Shown here piece by piece: positions 37,453 to 45,802 of a stretch of DNA of 64,000 nt. Below the pieces are notes generated by a model, which had not been told where the DNA came from, did no database searches, and was given only the letters and a program-made list of their open reading frames with translations. The translations under genes were made by a program, and so were the position numbers. Position 1 is the first letter of the stretch. Every line of letters starts with the position of its first letter. Source of the DNA: Psychroserpens sp. NJDZ02 (GTDB lineage Bacteria > Bacteroidota > Bacteroidia > Flavobacteriales > Flavobacteriaceae); contig NZ_CP039451.1 in assembly GCF_004843725.1 (NCBI RefSeq), forward strand, positions 2,610,001 to 2,674,000, given 5' to 3'.

Positions 37453-38553
37453 ATGACAGAATTTTTTCAAGCACATAGGCAAGATATTATTTATAGTATT
37501 TTTGTTATCGTTATCGTTATTGTTTTACGTGTTTTAACTAACATGTTGCATACTTGGGTTTTAAAGGAAAAGAAAAGAAAGTTTCCCTACGAAAAAGCAA
37601 AGTCGACAAACCTGCTTAAAAAGATTCTTAATACACTTTGGATTGTCTTGGGTGTAATAGCTTTAAGTTATCTTTTTGTGGAAAATGATGAAAAAAGTGT
37701 GGTTATAAAAGATTTTAAAACAGTCTTGTACCTTGGTCTTGTGTCTGCTATAACTATAATTGTAGCAACGACGGTTAACTTATGGTTTAAATTAGATGTA
37801 CAGAAAAAGTTAGAAAGTAATCAGGATCCCACAAGTATTAAGTTTTTAAAATCTGTAGTCTTAGTGGCGATTTATTTATTTGGACTCGTGTTGTGTTTGT
37901 TGGCTTTTCCGTCCTTGAAAGGTGTTGCACAAACCGCGATAGGAGGTGCAGGAGTAGCCGCGCTTATAATTGGTGTAGCCTCTCAAGAGGCGCTGTCTAA
38001 TTTAATTGGTGGTATTTTTATAATTGTGTTTAAGCCTTTTAAAATTGGAGATACGGTAAAAGTAACAGATGCAATGGTTGGTAGTGTGACAGATATAACA
38101 TTGCGCCATACAGTGATTAGAAATTTTGAAAATAAAATGATTGTAATCCCAAATGCAATCATGAATAAAGAAAAACTAATTAATTACGATTTAGGCGAAT
38201 TGAAGTGTTGTGAGCGTATTGAGATTGGGATTTCTTACGATAGCGATATTGATTTAGCTAAAAAAATAATGCAGGAAGAGTTCGAAAAGCATCCGCTTAT
38301 TTTTGATAACCGTACTTTATTAGATATAGAAGATAATAAACCTGTGGTGAAAACGGCATTAATAGCACTTAATGATTCTTCTGTAACTATACGTGCATGG
38401 GCTTGGGCTCAAGACTTTAATGATAGTTTTCAGCTTAAAATAGATGTTTTAGAAAGTGTTAAGAAGCGGTTTGATAAAGAAGGTATCGAAATTCCGTTCC
38501 CATACAGAACCGTTGTCATGAAAAAAGATAAAAACGAAAAGAAAGACGTTTAG
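37453..38553 (+). CDS. Small-conductance mechanosensitive channel family protein (MscS type)
   Basis: A 366-residue inner-membrane channel that opens under membrane tension to release solutes. There are four helices: about 13-32, 62-82, 93-114 and 135-155. The pore-lining helix and beta domain follow: GVAQTAIGGAGVAALIIGVA then SQEALSNLIGGIFIIVFKPF, then FKIGDTVKV and IRNFENKMIVIPNAIMNKE. Length and order fit the MscS family; it has one more helix than E. coli MscS. Monocistronic. Confidence 0.92.
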   Translation: MTEFFQAHRQDIIYSIFVIVIVIVLRVLTNMLHTWVLKEKKRKFPYEKAKSTNLLKKILNTLWIVLGVIALSYLFVENDEKSVVIKDFKTVLYLGLVSAITIIVATTVNLWFKLDVQKKLESNQDPTSIKFLKSVVLVAIYLFGLVLCLLAFPSLKGVAQTAIGGAGVAALIIGVASQEALSNLIGGIFIIVFKPFKIGDTVKVTDAMVGSVTDITLRHTVIRNFENKMIVIPNAIMNKEKLINYDLGELKCCERIEIGISYDSDIDLAKKIMQEEFEKHPLIFDNRTLLDIEDNKPVVKTALIALNDSSVTIRAWAWAQDFNDSFQLKIDVLESVKKRFDKEGIEIPFPYRTVVMKKDKNEKKDV

Positions 38554-38698
38554 ACTCTTTTTTATTATAATTGATGTTTTTAAAAGGTTAACATTTGATT
38601 GGTTTGGATGGTAAGTTTTTAAATTTTATTAATTATAATTTAATATAGGAAGAAAAAAGACCACTTGGATTACGAGCTATATTCGCAAAAAAAAAATA

Positions 38699-40681
38699 AT
38701 GATGAAAAAAATTACTTTATTAGTCTTATTCCTTTTTGCAAGTATGGGGTATTCTCAAACTGTTGTAATTAACGAGTTAGATTGCGATACTACTTTTGAA
38801 GGAAACAATATTGATAATCACGAATTTATAGAACTACTATCAAGTGTTCCTAATTTTGCTTTAGATGGTTATGTTTTGGTTCTTTTTAATGGGTCTGCTT
38901 CTGGAAATGATTCTAGCTATTTTACGTTAGATTTAGATGGGTACACCACAGATATTAATGGATTGCTTTTAATTGGTAGTGATTTAGTGTCGCCTTTTCC
39001 TCAAATAATTATTCCGCCTAACTTAATTCAAAATGGGGCAGATGCAGTTGCTTTGTATTTAGGAGATGCTACAGATTTTTTAGAAGGGACTTTAGCGACG
39101 CAAACTAATTTAGTAGATGCATTGGTTTATGATACTAGCGATTCTAATGATACAGGGTTAATGGCGTTGTTAGGGGTTACAGAGCAAATTAATGAAGGGT
39201 CTAGTAATAATACAAATTCAATACAACGTTTTGATGATGGTTTAGAGACTGCTGATAGTGTAACTTATCTGTCTACAACACCAACACCAAGAGCTTTAAA
39301 TGATGGAAGTGGCGTGGTGCTAAATGGGGTTTTTACAACTATGACAGCTGGTTTTTTTAACGAAGGCGATGCATTTGATGTGACGTTTACTACAGAGCAA
39401 GATGTTACAACAGATCTAACTATTAATTTTACTTTAAATAATTATGGTTTTAATACTTCTGATTTTACCGGGATTACATCAGTTGTTATTGCGGCGGGTC
39501 AGAATACTATAACAACAACCATTAATATAGTAGACGATGTGTTAGATGAAGGTGATGAGGTTTTAAAGCTAGAGGTGTCAACATTGCCAACAGCATATAT
39601 AGCTTTGAATAATAATTTAGAAACTAGAGTTGTTGATAATGATTTTGTTGTTGCGGCTTTTGGAACACCTTTAAATTCGACTTTTGGTAATGTTGAAAGT
39701 ACTCAGCCTGCAGGGTATTACGATAGTTTAGATGGATTGTCTGATGGTAGTCTGGAGCAAGCTTTACAAGATATAATAGCAGATCCTGCAGTGGTGAGAG
39801 CGCAAACGTATGCAGATATTATTGATATCTTAGAAGTGGCAGATCAAAATCCTGAAAATAGTAATCAGGTTTGGCTAGTTTATACAGAAGTAGGAAAACC
39901 TAAGTTAGATTTTCAAACAACCTCAAATAATACAGGAACTTGGAACAGGGAGCATACTTATCCGCGCTCTTTAGCGGGTTATGCGAGTATAGATTTAGAT
40001 GATTTTAGAGATGGAAAAGATGTGTTTTGGACAACTAATGCAGATTCTTTACGTCATGGTAATAGTGATGCACATGCTTTGAGAGCAGCAGACGGTCCTG
40101 AAAATAGTGTAAGAAGTAATCAGCATTACGGAGAATACAATGGACCTTCGGGGACTTTAGGGAGTTTTAAGGGAGATGTTGCACGAAGCGTGTTATATAT
40201 GCAAATTAGATATAATGGATTAAGTATTGAAAATGGATATCCGACTACGTTAGGTCAATTAGGTGATTTAGCGACACTTTTAGAGTGGCATAGAAATGAT
40301 CCGCCAGATGATTTTGAAATGAATAGAAATAATGTGATTTACGAATGGCAGTTTAATCGGAATCCGCTTATAGATCAACCCGATTTAGTAGAATACATTT
40401 GGGGAGACCAGGTTGGTGATATTTGGAATCAACCATTAAGTGTTGCTGGTTTTACAACCGAAACAATAAAAGTGTATCCTAACCCTGTTATAGATAAATT
40501 ATATATTTCTGGTAACAAGCCTAGTTATGAGGTTGCTTTGTTTTCAGCTGAAGGAAGAGTTGTTTTGTCACAAACGATTAGTAATAATAGTTATATGGAT
40601 TTGAAACTAGCTAGTGGTTTGTATTTAGTTACTATTGAGGCTGAAGGCGAACGTCTGATAAAAAAGATTGTTATTGAATAA
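38699..40681 (+). CDS. Secreted endonuclease I family protein with LTD, Calx-beta and T9SS sorting domains
   Basis: A 660-residue exported protein. The signal peptide is KKITLLVLFLFASMGYSQ. Domains in order: a lamin-tail-like domain (TVVINELDCDTT onwards, about 20-170), a Calx-beta-like repeat (about 205-315, with NEGDAFDVTF and DEGDEVLKLEV), an endonuclease I domain (about 320-575) with the catalytic NREHTYPRSLAG and NSDAHALRA, and a type IX secretion tail (VYPNPVIDKLYISG ... GLYLVTIEAEGERLIKK). It should degrade extracellular DNA or RNA at the cell surface or outside. Two ATG codons in a row start the frame; either may be used. Confidence 0.92.
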   Translation: MMKKITLLVLFLFASMGYSQTVVINELDCDTTFEGNNIDNHEFIELLSSVPNFALDGYVLVLFNGSASGNDSSYFTLDLDGYTTDINGLLLIGSDLVSPFPQIIIPPNLIQNGADAVALYLGDATDFLEGTLATQTNLVDALVYDTSDSNDTGLMALLGVTEQINEGSSNNTNSIQRFDDGLETADSVTYLSTTPTPRALNDGSGVVLNGVFTTMTAGFFNEGDAFDVTFTTEQDVTTDLTINFTLNNYGFNTSDFTGITSVVIAAGQNTITTTINIVDDVLDEGDEVLKLEVSTLPTAYIALNNNLETRVVDNDFVVAAFGTPLNSTFGNVESTQPAGYYDSLDGLSDGSLEQALQDIIADPAVVRAQTYADIIDILEVADQNPENSNQVWLVYTEVGKPKLDFQTTSNNTGTWNREHTYPRSLAGYASIDLDDFRDGKDVFWTTNADSLRHGNSDAHALRAADGPENSVRSNQHYGEYNGPSGTLGSFKGDVARSVLYMQIRYNGLSIENGYPTTLGQLGDLATLLEWHRNDPPDDFEMNRNNVIYEWQFNRNPLIDQPDLVEYIWGDQVGDIWNQPLSVAGFTTETIKVYPNPVIDKLYISGNKPSYEVALFSAEGRVVLSQTISNNSYMDLKLASGLYLVTIEAEGERLIKKIVIE

Positions 40682-40702
40682 AACTAAGATAATTTCAAAT
40701 AA

Positions 40703-40733
40703 AAAAAGACCTTCAATTGAAGGTCTTTTTTTT
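40703..40733. terminator. Bidirectional terminator
   Basis: AAAAAGACCTTCAATTGAAGGTCTTTTT is a nearly loopless palindrome with A/T runs, between the convergent nuclease and BlaR1-type genes. Confidence 0.88.
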
Positions 40734-40744
40734 ATACAGTTTAT

Positions 40745-43024
40745 TTAATCTTGCTTTTGTGATTCTATATTTACTTCTCCGTCAGTATCTATGGTTATGT
40801 TTATGGCAGGAATTCCTTTGTTGGATTGGTATAATACTTTTGAAGTTTGACCTTTATTATTTGTTAGGGACATTTTAAGCTTCGTTATTTCATCCTTGTT
40901 ATTTCTTCTTAACGTTATATATTCTAGTTCTTTGCCTAATGATGCTAATTGCTTTTTATGTTGTTCTAAGACTAAATCAGGTGTGTTTTTAGTTATATGT
41001 AATACAATGTTGTATTTAGCGGGAGTTTCATCGTCATTATAAGTAGTACTTGATATTCCGTAATTTACATCCCAAGAACTTTCTTTTTTATCGGAAGCTT
41101 TTAGGTTGTTTGTTGATGCGCTTTTTGTTGTAATTAATATAACACCATTTTTCCCTTCTTTACCAAAAGGTGTAATGTCTTTTTTGCTTTTTAAAACACT
41201 CATTGATTTGATGTCTTCATGTTTTAAATTAGACAACTGTTGTTTGTTTGCTCTCTGGTTGTCTATAAATATCATTGGTTTTTCGTTGTTTTCTGCCTTT
41301 AAATTTATTGCCTTAAACTGTAGCGTGTCATTTAGTTTATTGTCGGAGATGATATTTATGTTTTCATTAATAATTTGATTACCTAAAGTGCTTGTTGCGA
41401 TAGACATGGTAAAGGATTTATCATCGTTTTTATTTATAACAGAAGAATTACCATTAGATGGCGTATAAGTCACACCGTTTTTTATAAGGTTGCCGTTCTT
41501 GTCTTGTGTTATAATCACTCCTTCGTTAGCTATAATAATATCATTGCTGTTTTTTAAGGTAATTTCAATAACGCCATGCTTTCCTTTTGAGCCATATTTT
41601 TTTGTAGCCATATCTCCTTTGAGTACGGAGATTGATGCTATATTTTCTGGCTCTATATCTAGTTTGCCTTCTGTTATTTTACCGTCTATAACATACAATG
41701 GTTTATCTCCTTCTTCTGTAATAAGTAGTTTGCTTGCTAAGTCTTTAGTAGCTTTTGTTTGAGAATTGATAATGGTATTTTCAGTGTATGAAACGCTATC
41801 TTGTTTTGTGATTGTTTTGTCCGTAACAACACTTTTGTCTGTTGCCTGCATTACTATTTCTTGATTTTGGTTTTCAAAAACTAATACTCCATTTTCAATT
41901 TTTAAATGAATATTAGAAACAGGAATTTTTAAGTCGTTTCCATAAGTTGCATTGTGATTAAACTTGTTTGAGTTTTTTGATTTTGTTTCAATTGAAAGTT
42001 TTGTGATTTTACCTTCTAAATTTCTTTTTAAATTAGAAAACTTAACCTTTAAACCATCTGTTTGTGCTTCTAGCTGGTTTTTAATCGCTTCAATGTCTTG
42101 ATCTGTAGAGTTTGAAGTTATTGTAAAAAGATTAGACGCTGTGGCATCCTGCATAGTTTCCGCTTTAGCGATATAAACTTCTTTTGTATTAAAACTCATT
42201 AAGAATAAGGCCAAAAAAGGTAAGACAATTGCAAACTTAAGTTGATTTCTTGTTTTTGATTTTGTTTTTTGTAACATAACAATTCGTTTTTTGATTAATG
42301 ATTGATAAAAATTATTGGTAATAGCTAATTGATTTGAAGTTAAACTAGCTTTTAATAATACAGTCTGATAGCTTTTTGCGCATTTTATCTTGTTTTGCGC
42401 CGCGTGGTCTGCTATAAATTCGAGATTTTGCTGCAGCGCTTTTTTATAGAGCCAAATGCAAGGGTTAAACCAAAATAAGATACTTGCTATTTGGATTATC
42501 AGGATGTCTGCGGAATGTAACTGTGTAGCATGTGCTTTTTCGTGAGCAATAATATGTTCTAGCTCTGTCTTGGTAAATTGATTGCTATTAAAAACAATAC
42601 GGTTGAAAAATGAAAATGGCGCAATTTCGGTATCAGTTTCAATATAAGTAAACTGACCTTTTTTTGTTTTCTTCTGATGTTTTAATAATCTGTTTAATGA
42701 TATAAATTGAAGTGTCACTTGTGTTAAAACAAATAGTACGCCCGCTAAATATATATAAGGTAATAGTTGCCAATAATCAAAGTTAGGAGCTTCACTTATT
42801 TGTTGTGGTGGAAAAGTGGTAGTTGTAGTTTCAAAGAATTGTACTGGTGTTGGTGTGTATTCTATATAAATAGGAATAATAATTAAAGGTAGTACGATGG
42901 AGGCAAACAAACCTATTAGAAGAAACCACCGATTGGCTTGGAAAAAAGTGTCACGTTGCAAAAACAACTTGTAGCACGCGTAAAATAGTATGATTATTAC
43001 CGAAGCTTTTAAAAAGTAGTCCAT
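40745..43024 (-). CDS. BlaR1-type M56 metallopeptidase with TonB-plug-like repeats
   Basis: A 759-residue membrane sensor protease. Four N-terminal helices surround the M56 zinc site IIAHEKAHATQLHSAD (HExxH near residue 158-162) and EFIADHAA near 206. After a helix near 268-283 comes a long periplasmic part. Instead of a beta-lactam-binding domain it has two units resembling TonB-receptor plugs: about 435-490 (KPLYVIDGK ... ISVLKG ... YGSKGKHGVIEITLK) and 578-633 (KPMIFIDNQ ... MSVLKS ... FGKEGKNGVILITTK). It is paired with the BlaI-like repressor gene, 2 bases away, so it probably cleaves that repressor on a signal. Confidence 0.9.
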   Translation of the reverse strand: MDYFLKASVIIILFYACYKLFLQRDTFFQANRWFLLIGLFASIVLPLIIIPIYIEYTPTPVQFFETTTTTFPPQQISEAPNFDYWQLLPYIYLAGVLFVLTQVTLQFISLNRLLKHQKKTKKGQFTYIETDTEIAPFSFFNRIVFNSNQFTKTELEHIIAHEKAHATQLHSADILIIQIASILFWFNPCIWLYKKALQQNLEFIADHAAQNKIKCAKSYQTVLLKASLTSNQLAITNNFYQSLIKKRIVMLQKTKSKTRNQLKFAIVLPFLALFLMSFNTKEVYIAKAETMQDATASNLFTITSNSTDQDIEAIKNQLEAQTDGLKVKFSNLKRNLEGKITKLSIETKSKNSNKFNHNATYGNDLKIPVSNIHLKIENGVLVFENQNQEIVMQATDKSVVTDKTITKQDSVSYTENTIINSQTKATKDLASKLLITEEGDKPLYVIDGKITEGKLDIEPENIASISVLKGDMATKKYGSKGKHGVIEITLKNSNDIIIANEGVIITQDKNGNLIKNGVTYTPSNGNSSVINKNDDKSFTMSIATSTLGNQIINENINIISDNKLNDTLQFKAINLKAENNEKPMIFIDNQRANKQQLSNLKHEDIKSMSVLKSKKDITPFGKEGKNGVILITTKSASTNNLKASDKKESSWDVNYGISSTTYNDDETPAKYNIVLHITKNTPDLVLEQHKKQLASLGKELEYITLRRNNKDEITKLKMSLTNNKGQTSKVLYQSNKGIPAINITIDTDGEVNIESQKQD

Positions 43025-43026
43025 AG

Positions 43027-43386
43027 TTAGTCTTGGTTTTCTATTAAACGAATAATCTCTTTTAACTCGTCAACACTAATCTTTTCTTCTTTGGCAAAAA
43101 ATGACACTACATTTTTGTAAGAACTGTTAAAGTAGTTGTCTATGGCCGTATTCATAAATTTATTACGATAGTCTTCTTTGGCAACAATAGGGAAGTAACG
43201 GTGTGTTTTTCCGAAAGCTTCATAGCTAACATATCCTTTTTCTTCAAGATTCCTGATCATTGTAGATAATGTGTTGTAGTGTGGCTTGTCTTCTTTGATT
43301 TCTGCCATGACATCTTTTACAAAAGCATGTTCTAGCTTCCATAAAATGCGCATTATTTCTTCTTCTTTATTGGTTAATTTCTGCAT
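43027..43386 (-). CDS. BlaI/MecI/CopY family repressor
   Basis: A 119-residue winged-helix repressor. The start is ATG 43386 (MQKLTNKEEEIMRILWKLEH); a frame ten residues longer exists but reaches into the promoter region and its extra residues are not conserved-looking. The recognition region HYNTLSTMIRNLEEKGYVSY and wing KTHRYFPIV match BlaI. The C-terminal dimer helix is FFAKEEKISVDELKEIIRLI. It precedes the M56 sensor gene by 2 bases. It should bind the dyads at 43421-43476 and repress its own operon. Confidence 0.93.
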   Translation of the reverse strand: MQKLTNKEEEIMRILWKLEHAFVKDVMAEIKEDKPHYNTLSTMIRNLEEKGYVSYEAFGKTHRYFPIVAKEDYRNKFMNTAIDNYFNSSYKNVVSFFAKEEKISVDELKEIIRLIENQD

Positions 43387-43413
43387 AATCAAAGTGTTAT
43401 TAATTGGATAAAA

Positions 43414-43476
43414 CAAACTTAACTAAAAAAATAGTTATACAACTGTAAATATAGTTTTTTAACTATTTTTTTAGTT
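43414..43476 (-). promoter_or_regulatory. BlaI-type promoter with three tandem operator dyads
   Basis: On the minus strand TTG (43442-43440) and TAAGTTTG (43421-43414) form a -33/-7 promoter with an 18-base spacer. Three 16-bp dyads of the form AACT-N8-AGTT start at 43421, 43441 and 43461: AACTAAAAAAATAGTT, AACTGTAAATATAGTT and AACTATTTTTTTAGTT. Their pitch is exactly 20 bp, so dimers would line up two helical turns apart. The first fills the spacer, the second covers -33, the third lies upstream. Outer dyads are also inverted copies of each other. Assignment to BlaI is by position. Confidence 0.8.
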
Positions 43477-43570
43477 TTTAACGAAAAGTATGACTTGATA
43501 ACGTAAATAACAGAGGTGCTAATTCTTATTTAGGATTTCAAAATGTATCTTCGCAAAAAATATATTTTTT

Positions 43571-44512
43571 ATGAGTGTAGCATATCTTATTTTAGGTTTT
43601 ATATTATTAGTAGTAGGAGGTGAGTTTTTAGTGCGATCTTCTGTGGCTTTATCCTTTAAGTTAAATATTTCTAAAATAGTAATAGGTATGACGGTGGTGT
43701 CTTTTGCGACATCTGCGCCAGAGTTATTAGTTAGTTTGCAAGCGGCTTTAAAAGGGTCTCCTGCAATTGCTATAAATAACGTCGTAGGGTCTAATATTGC
43801 TAATATTGGATTGGTATTGGGGATTACTGCTATTGTTGGAGCTATTGGTATAGATAAATCGTTTTATAGACTAACATGGCCTGTTATGATGTTGTTTTCT
43901 ATAGCGTTATATTATTTTTTATGGAATGATAACCAATTAACAGCAATTGAAGGTTTGATCTTATTTGTTAGTTTAATTGTATTTATAGTATACTTAATAA
44001 GAAGTCAAAAATCTACTGAAGATTTAGAGGAGGTGGACGATGCGTTAGCTGTTGTTTCTAATTTTAAAATCGGAATTTGGTTATTAATTGGTGCTGCTGC
44101 ATTGTATTTTGGTAGTGAATGGTTGGTTAAAGGAGCAACGTCAATCGCGACTAGTTTAGGGGTTAGTGAGGCTGTTATTGGTGTAACGATGATTGCTATT
44201 GGTACAAGTGTGCCGGAATTGGCTGCCTCTGTTATTGCTGCAGCTAAAAAAGAAAAAGCTATTTCTTTAGGGAATTTAATAGGGTCTAATATTTTTAATA
44301 TAGGGTCTGTTTTAGGGCTGACCTCAATGATTAAGACTATTCCTGTAACAGAGTCTCTGATATTATCGAGAGATATTTTTTGGATGCTAATTTTTGCAGC
44401 ACTAGTGTTAGTGTTAGGGTTGTTACCAAAGCGTAATGAAATAAATAAGTATAAAGGCTTTGCTTTAGTGGCGTTGTACGGTACGTTTATCTTTTTAGTT
44501 TTTAAAGGATAA
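43571..44512 (+). CDS. Calcium/sodium antiporter, YrbG-like
   Basis: A 313-residue inner-membrane exchanger of the CaCA family with about ten helices in two inverted halves. The two alpha repeats are clear: GMTVVSFATSAPELLVSL (near 39-56) with NVVGSNIANIGLVLGI, and GVTMIAIGTSVPELAASV (near 203-220) with NLIGSNIFNIGSVLGL. The acidic loop at about 142-165 separates the halves. It is divergent from the BlaI/M56 operon; the operator dyads lie about 95 bases from its start and could affect it too. Confidence 0.93.
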   Translation: MSVAYLILGFILLVVGGEFLVRSSVALSFKLNISKIVIGMTVVSFATSAPELLVSLQAALKGSPAIAINNVVGSNIANIGLVLGITAIVGAIGIDKSFYRLTWPVMMLFSIALYYFLWNDNQLTAIEGLILFVSLIVFIVYLIRSQKSTEDLEEVDDALAVVSNFKIGIWLLIGAAALYFGSEWLVKGATSIATSLGVSEAVIGVTMIAIGTSVPELAASVIAAAKKEKAISLGNLIGSNIFNIGSVLGLTSMIKTIPVTESLILSRDIFWMLIFAALVLVLGLLPKRNEINKYKGFALVALYGTFIFLVFKG

Positions 44513-44532
44513 TAAAAACTAATCGAACATAA

Positions 44533-44568
44533 AAAAAACGCTTTCTATAAATTAGAAAGCGTTTTTTA
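44533..44568. terminator. Bidirectional terminator
   Basis: AAAACGCTTTCT / AGAAAGCGTTTT stem, 7-nt loop, A/T runs on both sides, between the exchanger gene and the convergent glutamine synthetase gene. Confidence 0.9.
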
Positions 44569-44592
44569 TTGGATTTAACTAGTAATCAGCTA

Positions 44593-45612
44593 TTAGCTAA
44601 TATTAGCAGATTTTACTGTCTTAATAATACGACCTGCTATTTTATATGGATCACCATTAGATGCTGGACGACGGTCTTCTAACCAGCCTTTCCATCCTTT
44701 CTCTACTGTGATAATTGGAATACGAATTGATGCTCCTCTATCAGAAATACCATAACTAAAGTCGTGGATAGATGCTGTTTCGTGATCACCAGTTAAACGT
44801 TGGTCGTTAAACTCTCCGTAAACCGCAATGTGTTCTTTTACTACTGGTCTAAATGCTTCACAAATTTTCTCGTATGTTTCTTGAGATCCACATGTTCTTA
44901 AAACAGTGTTAGAGAAATTAGCGTGCATTCCAGAACCATTCCAATCCATATCTTTTCCTAATGGTTTTGGGTGGTACTCTATATAATAACCATATTGTTC
45001 TGTTAATCTATCTAAAAGGTATCTTGATACCCAAATTTCGTCTCCTGCTTTTTTAGCACCTTGTGCAAATAATTGGTATTCCCATTGTCCAGAAGCAACC
45101 TCTTGGTTGATTCCTTCAAAATTTAAACCAGCGTCAATACATAAATCAGCATGCTCTTCGACTAATGCTCTACCATGAGTATGTAAACCACCAACTGAGC
45201 AGTAGTACATCCCTTGTGGTGCAGGGTATCCGCCAATTGGGAATCCTAAAGGTTTTTGTGTTTTAGTATCCATTATAAAATACTCTTGTTCAAAACCAAA
45301 CCAGAAATCGTTATCTTCATCTTCAATAGTAGCTCTACCGTTAGATACGTGTGGTGTACCATCAGCATTTAAAACCTCAGTCATTACTAAATAGCCATCT
45401 CTTCTTGCAGGATCTGGATAAATAGCAACAGGTTTTAATAAACAGTCAGAAGCACCTCCTGAAGCTTGTTTTGTAGAAGAACCGTCAAAAGACCAAACCG
45501 GGCAGTCTTCTAATTTTCCACTAAAATCATTTTCAACTTTAGTTTTACTTCTCATGTTTTGTGTTGGGAAATACCCATCCAGCCAGATATATTCTAATTT
45601 AGATTTACTCAT
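44593..45612 (-). CDS. Glutamine synthetase, type II-like
   Basis: A 339-residue enzyme making glutamine from glutamate, ammonia and ATP. The opening LEYIWLDGYFPTQNMRSKTK and the block CPVWSFDGSSTKQASGGASD are typical of type II (eukaryote-like) enzymes. Catalytic region motifs: FGFEQEYFIMD, GQWEYQLFAQGAKKAGDEIW, NGSGMHANFSN and RGASIRIP. Length matches GSII (about 340). It is divergent from a type III gene; such pairs occur in Flavobacteriaceae. A CAAATATA (minus-strand TATATTTG) -7-like element lies at 45646-45653. Confidence 0.93.
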   Translation of the reverse strand: MSKSKLEYIWLDGYFPTQNMRSKTKVENDFSGKLEDCPVWSFDGSSTKQASGGASDCLLKPVAIYPDPARRDGYLVMTEVLNADGTPHVSNGRATIEDEDNDFWFGFEQEYFIMDTKTQKPLGFPIGGYPAPQGMYYCSVGGLHTHGRALVEEHADLCIDAGLNFEGINQEVASGQWEYQLFAQGAKKAGDEIWVSRYLLDRLTEQYGYYIEYHPKPLGKDMDWNGSGMHANFSNTVLRTCGSQETYEKICEAFRPVVKEHIAVYGEFNDQRLTGDHETASIHDFSYGISDRGASIRIPIITVEKGWKGWLEDRRPASNGDPYKIAGRIIKTVKSANIS

Positions 45613-45802
45613 GATAAAAAATTCGTTTTTAGTTATATGTTATAGCAAATATAAAGTAAAAATGATTTTACCCATAAAAAAAGAAGGGTATAAATCAAAT
45701 ATTTATTAATAGCCTGTTAATAACCCTGTTTTTTTTAGGGTATGATATTTTGTTACTGTCTATTTTTGTAAATTCGCAAAATAATTTAATTAAATAGAAG
45801 AT

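Noticed and set aside
40745..43386. Beta-lactam resistance sensor (blaR1-blaI) in the strict sense
   Set aside because: No penicillin-binding domain and no beta-lactamase gene is next to the pair.
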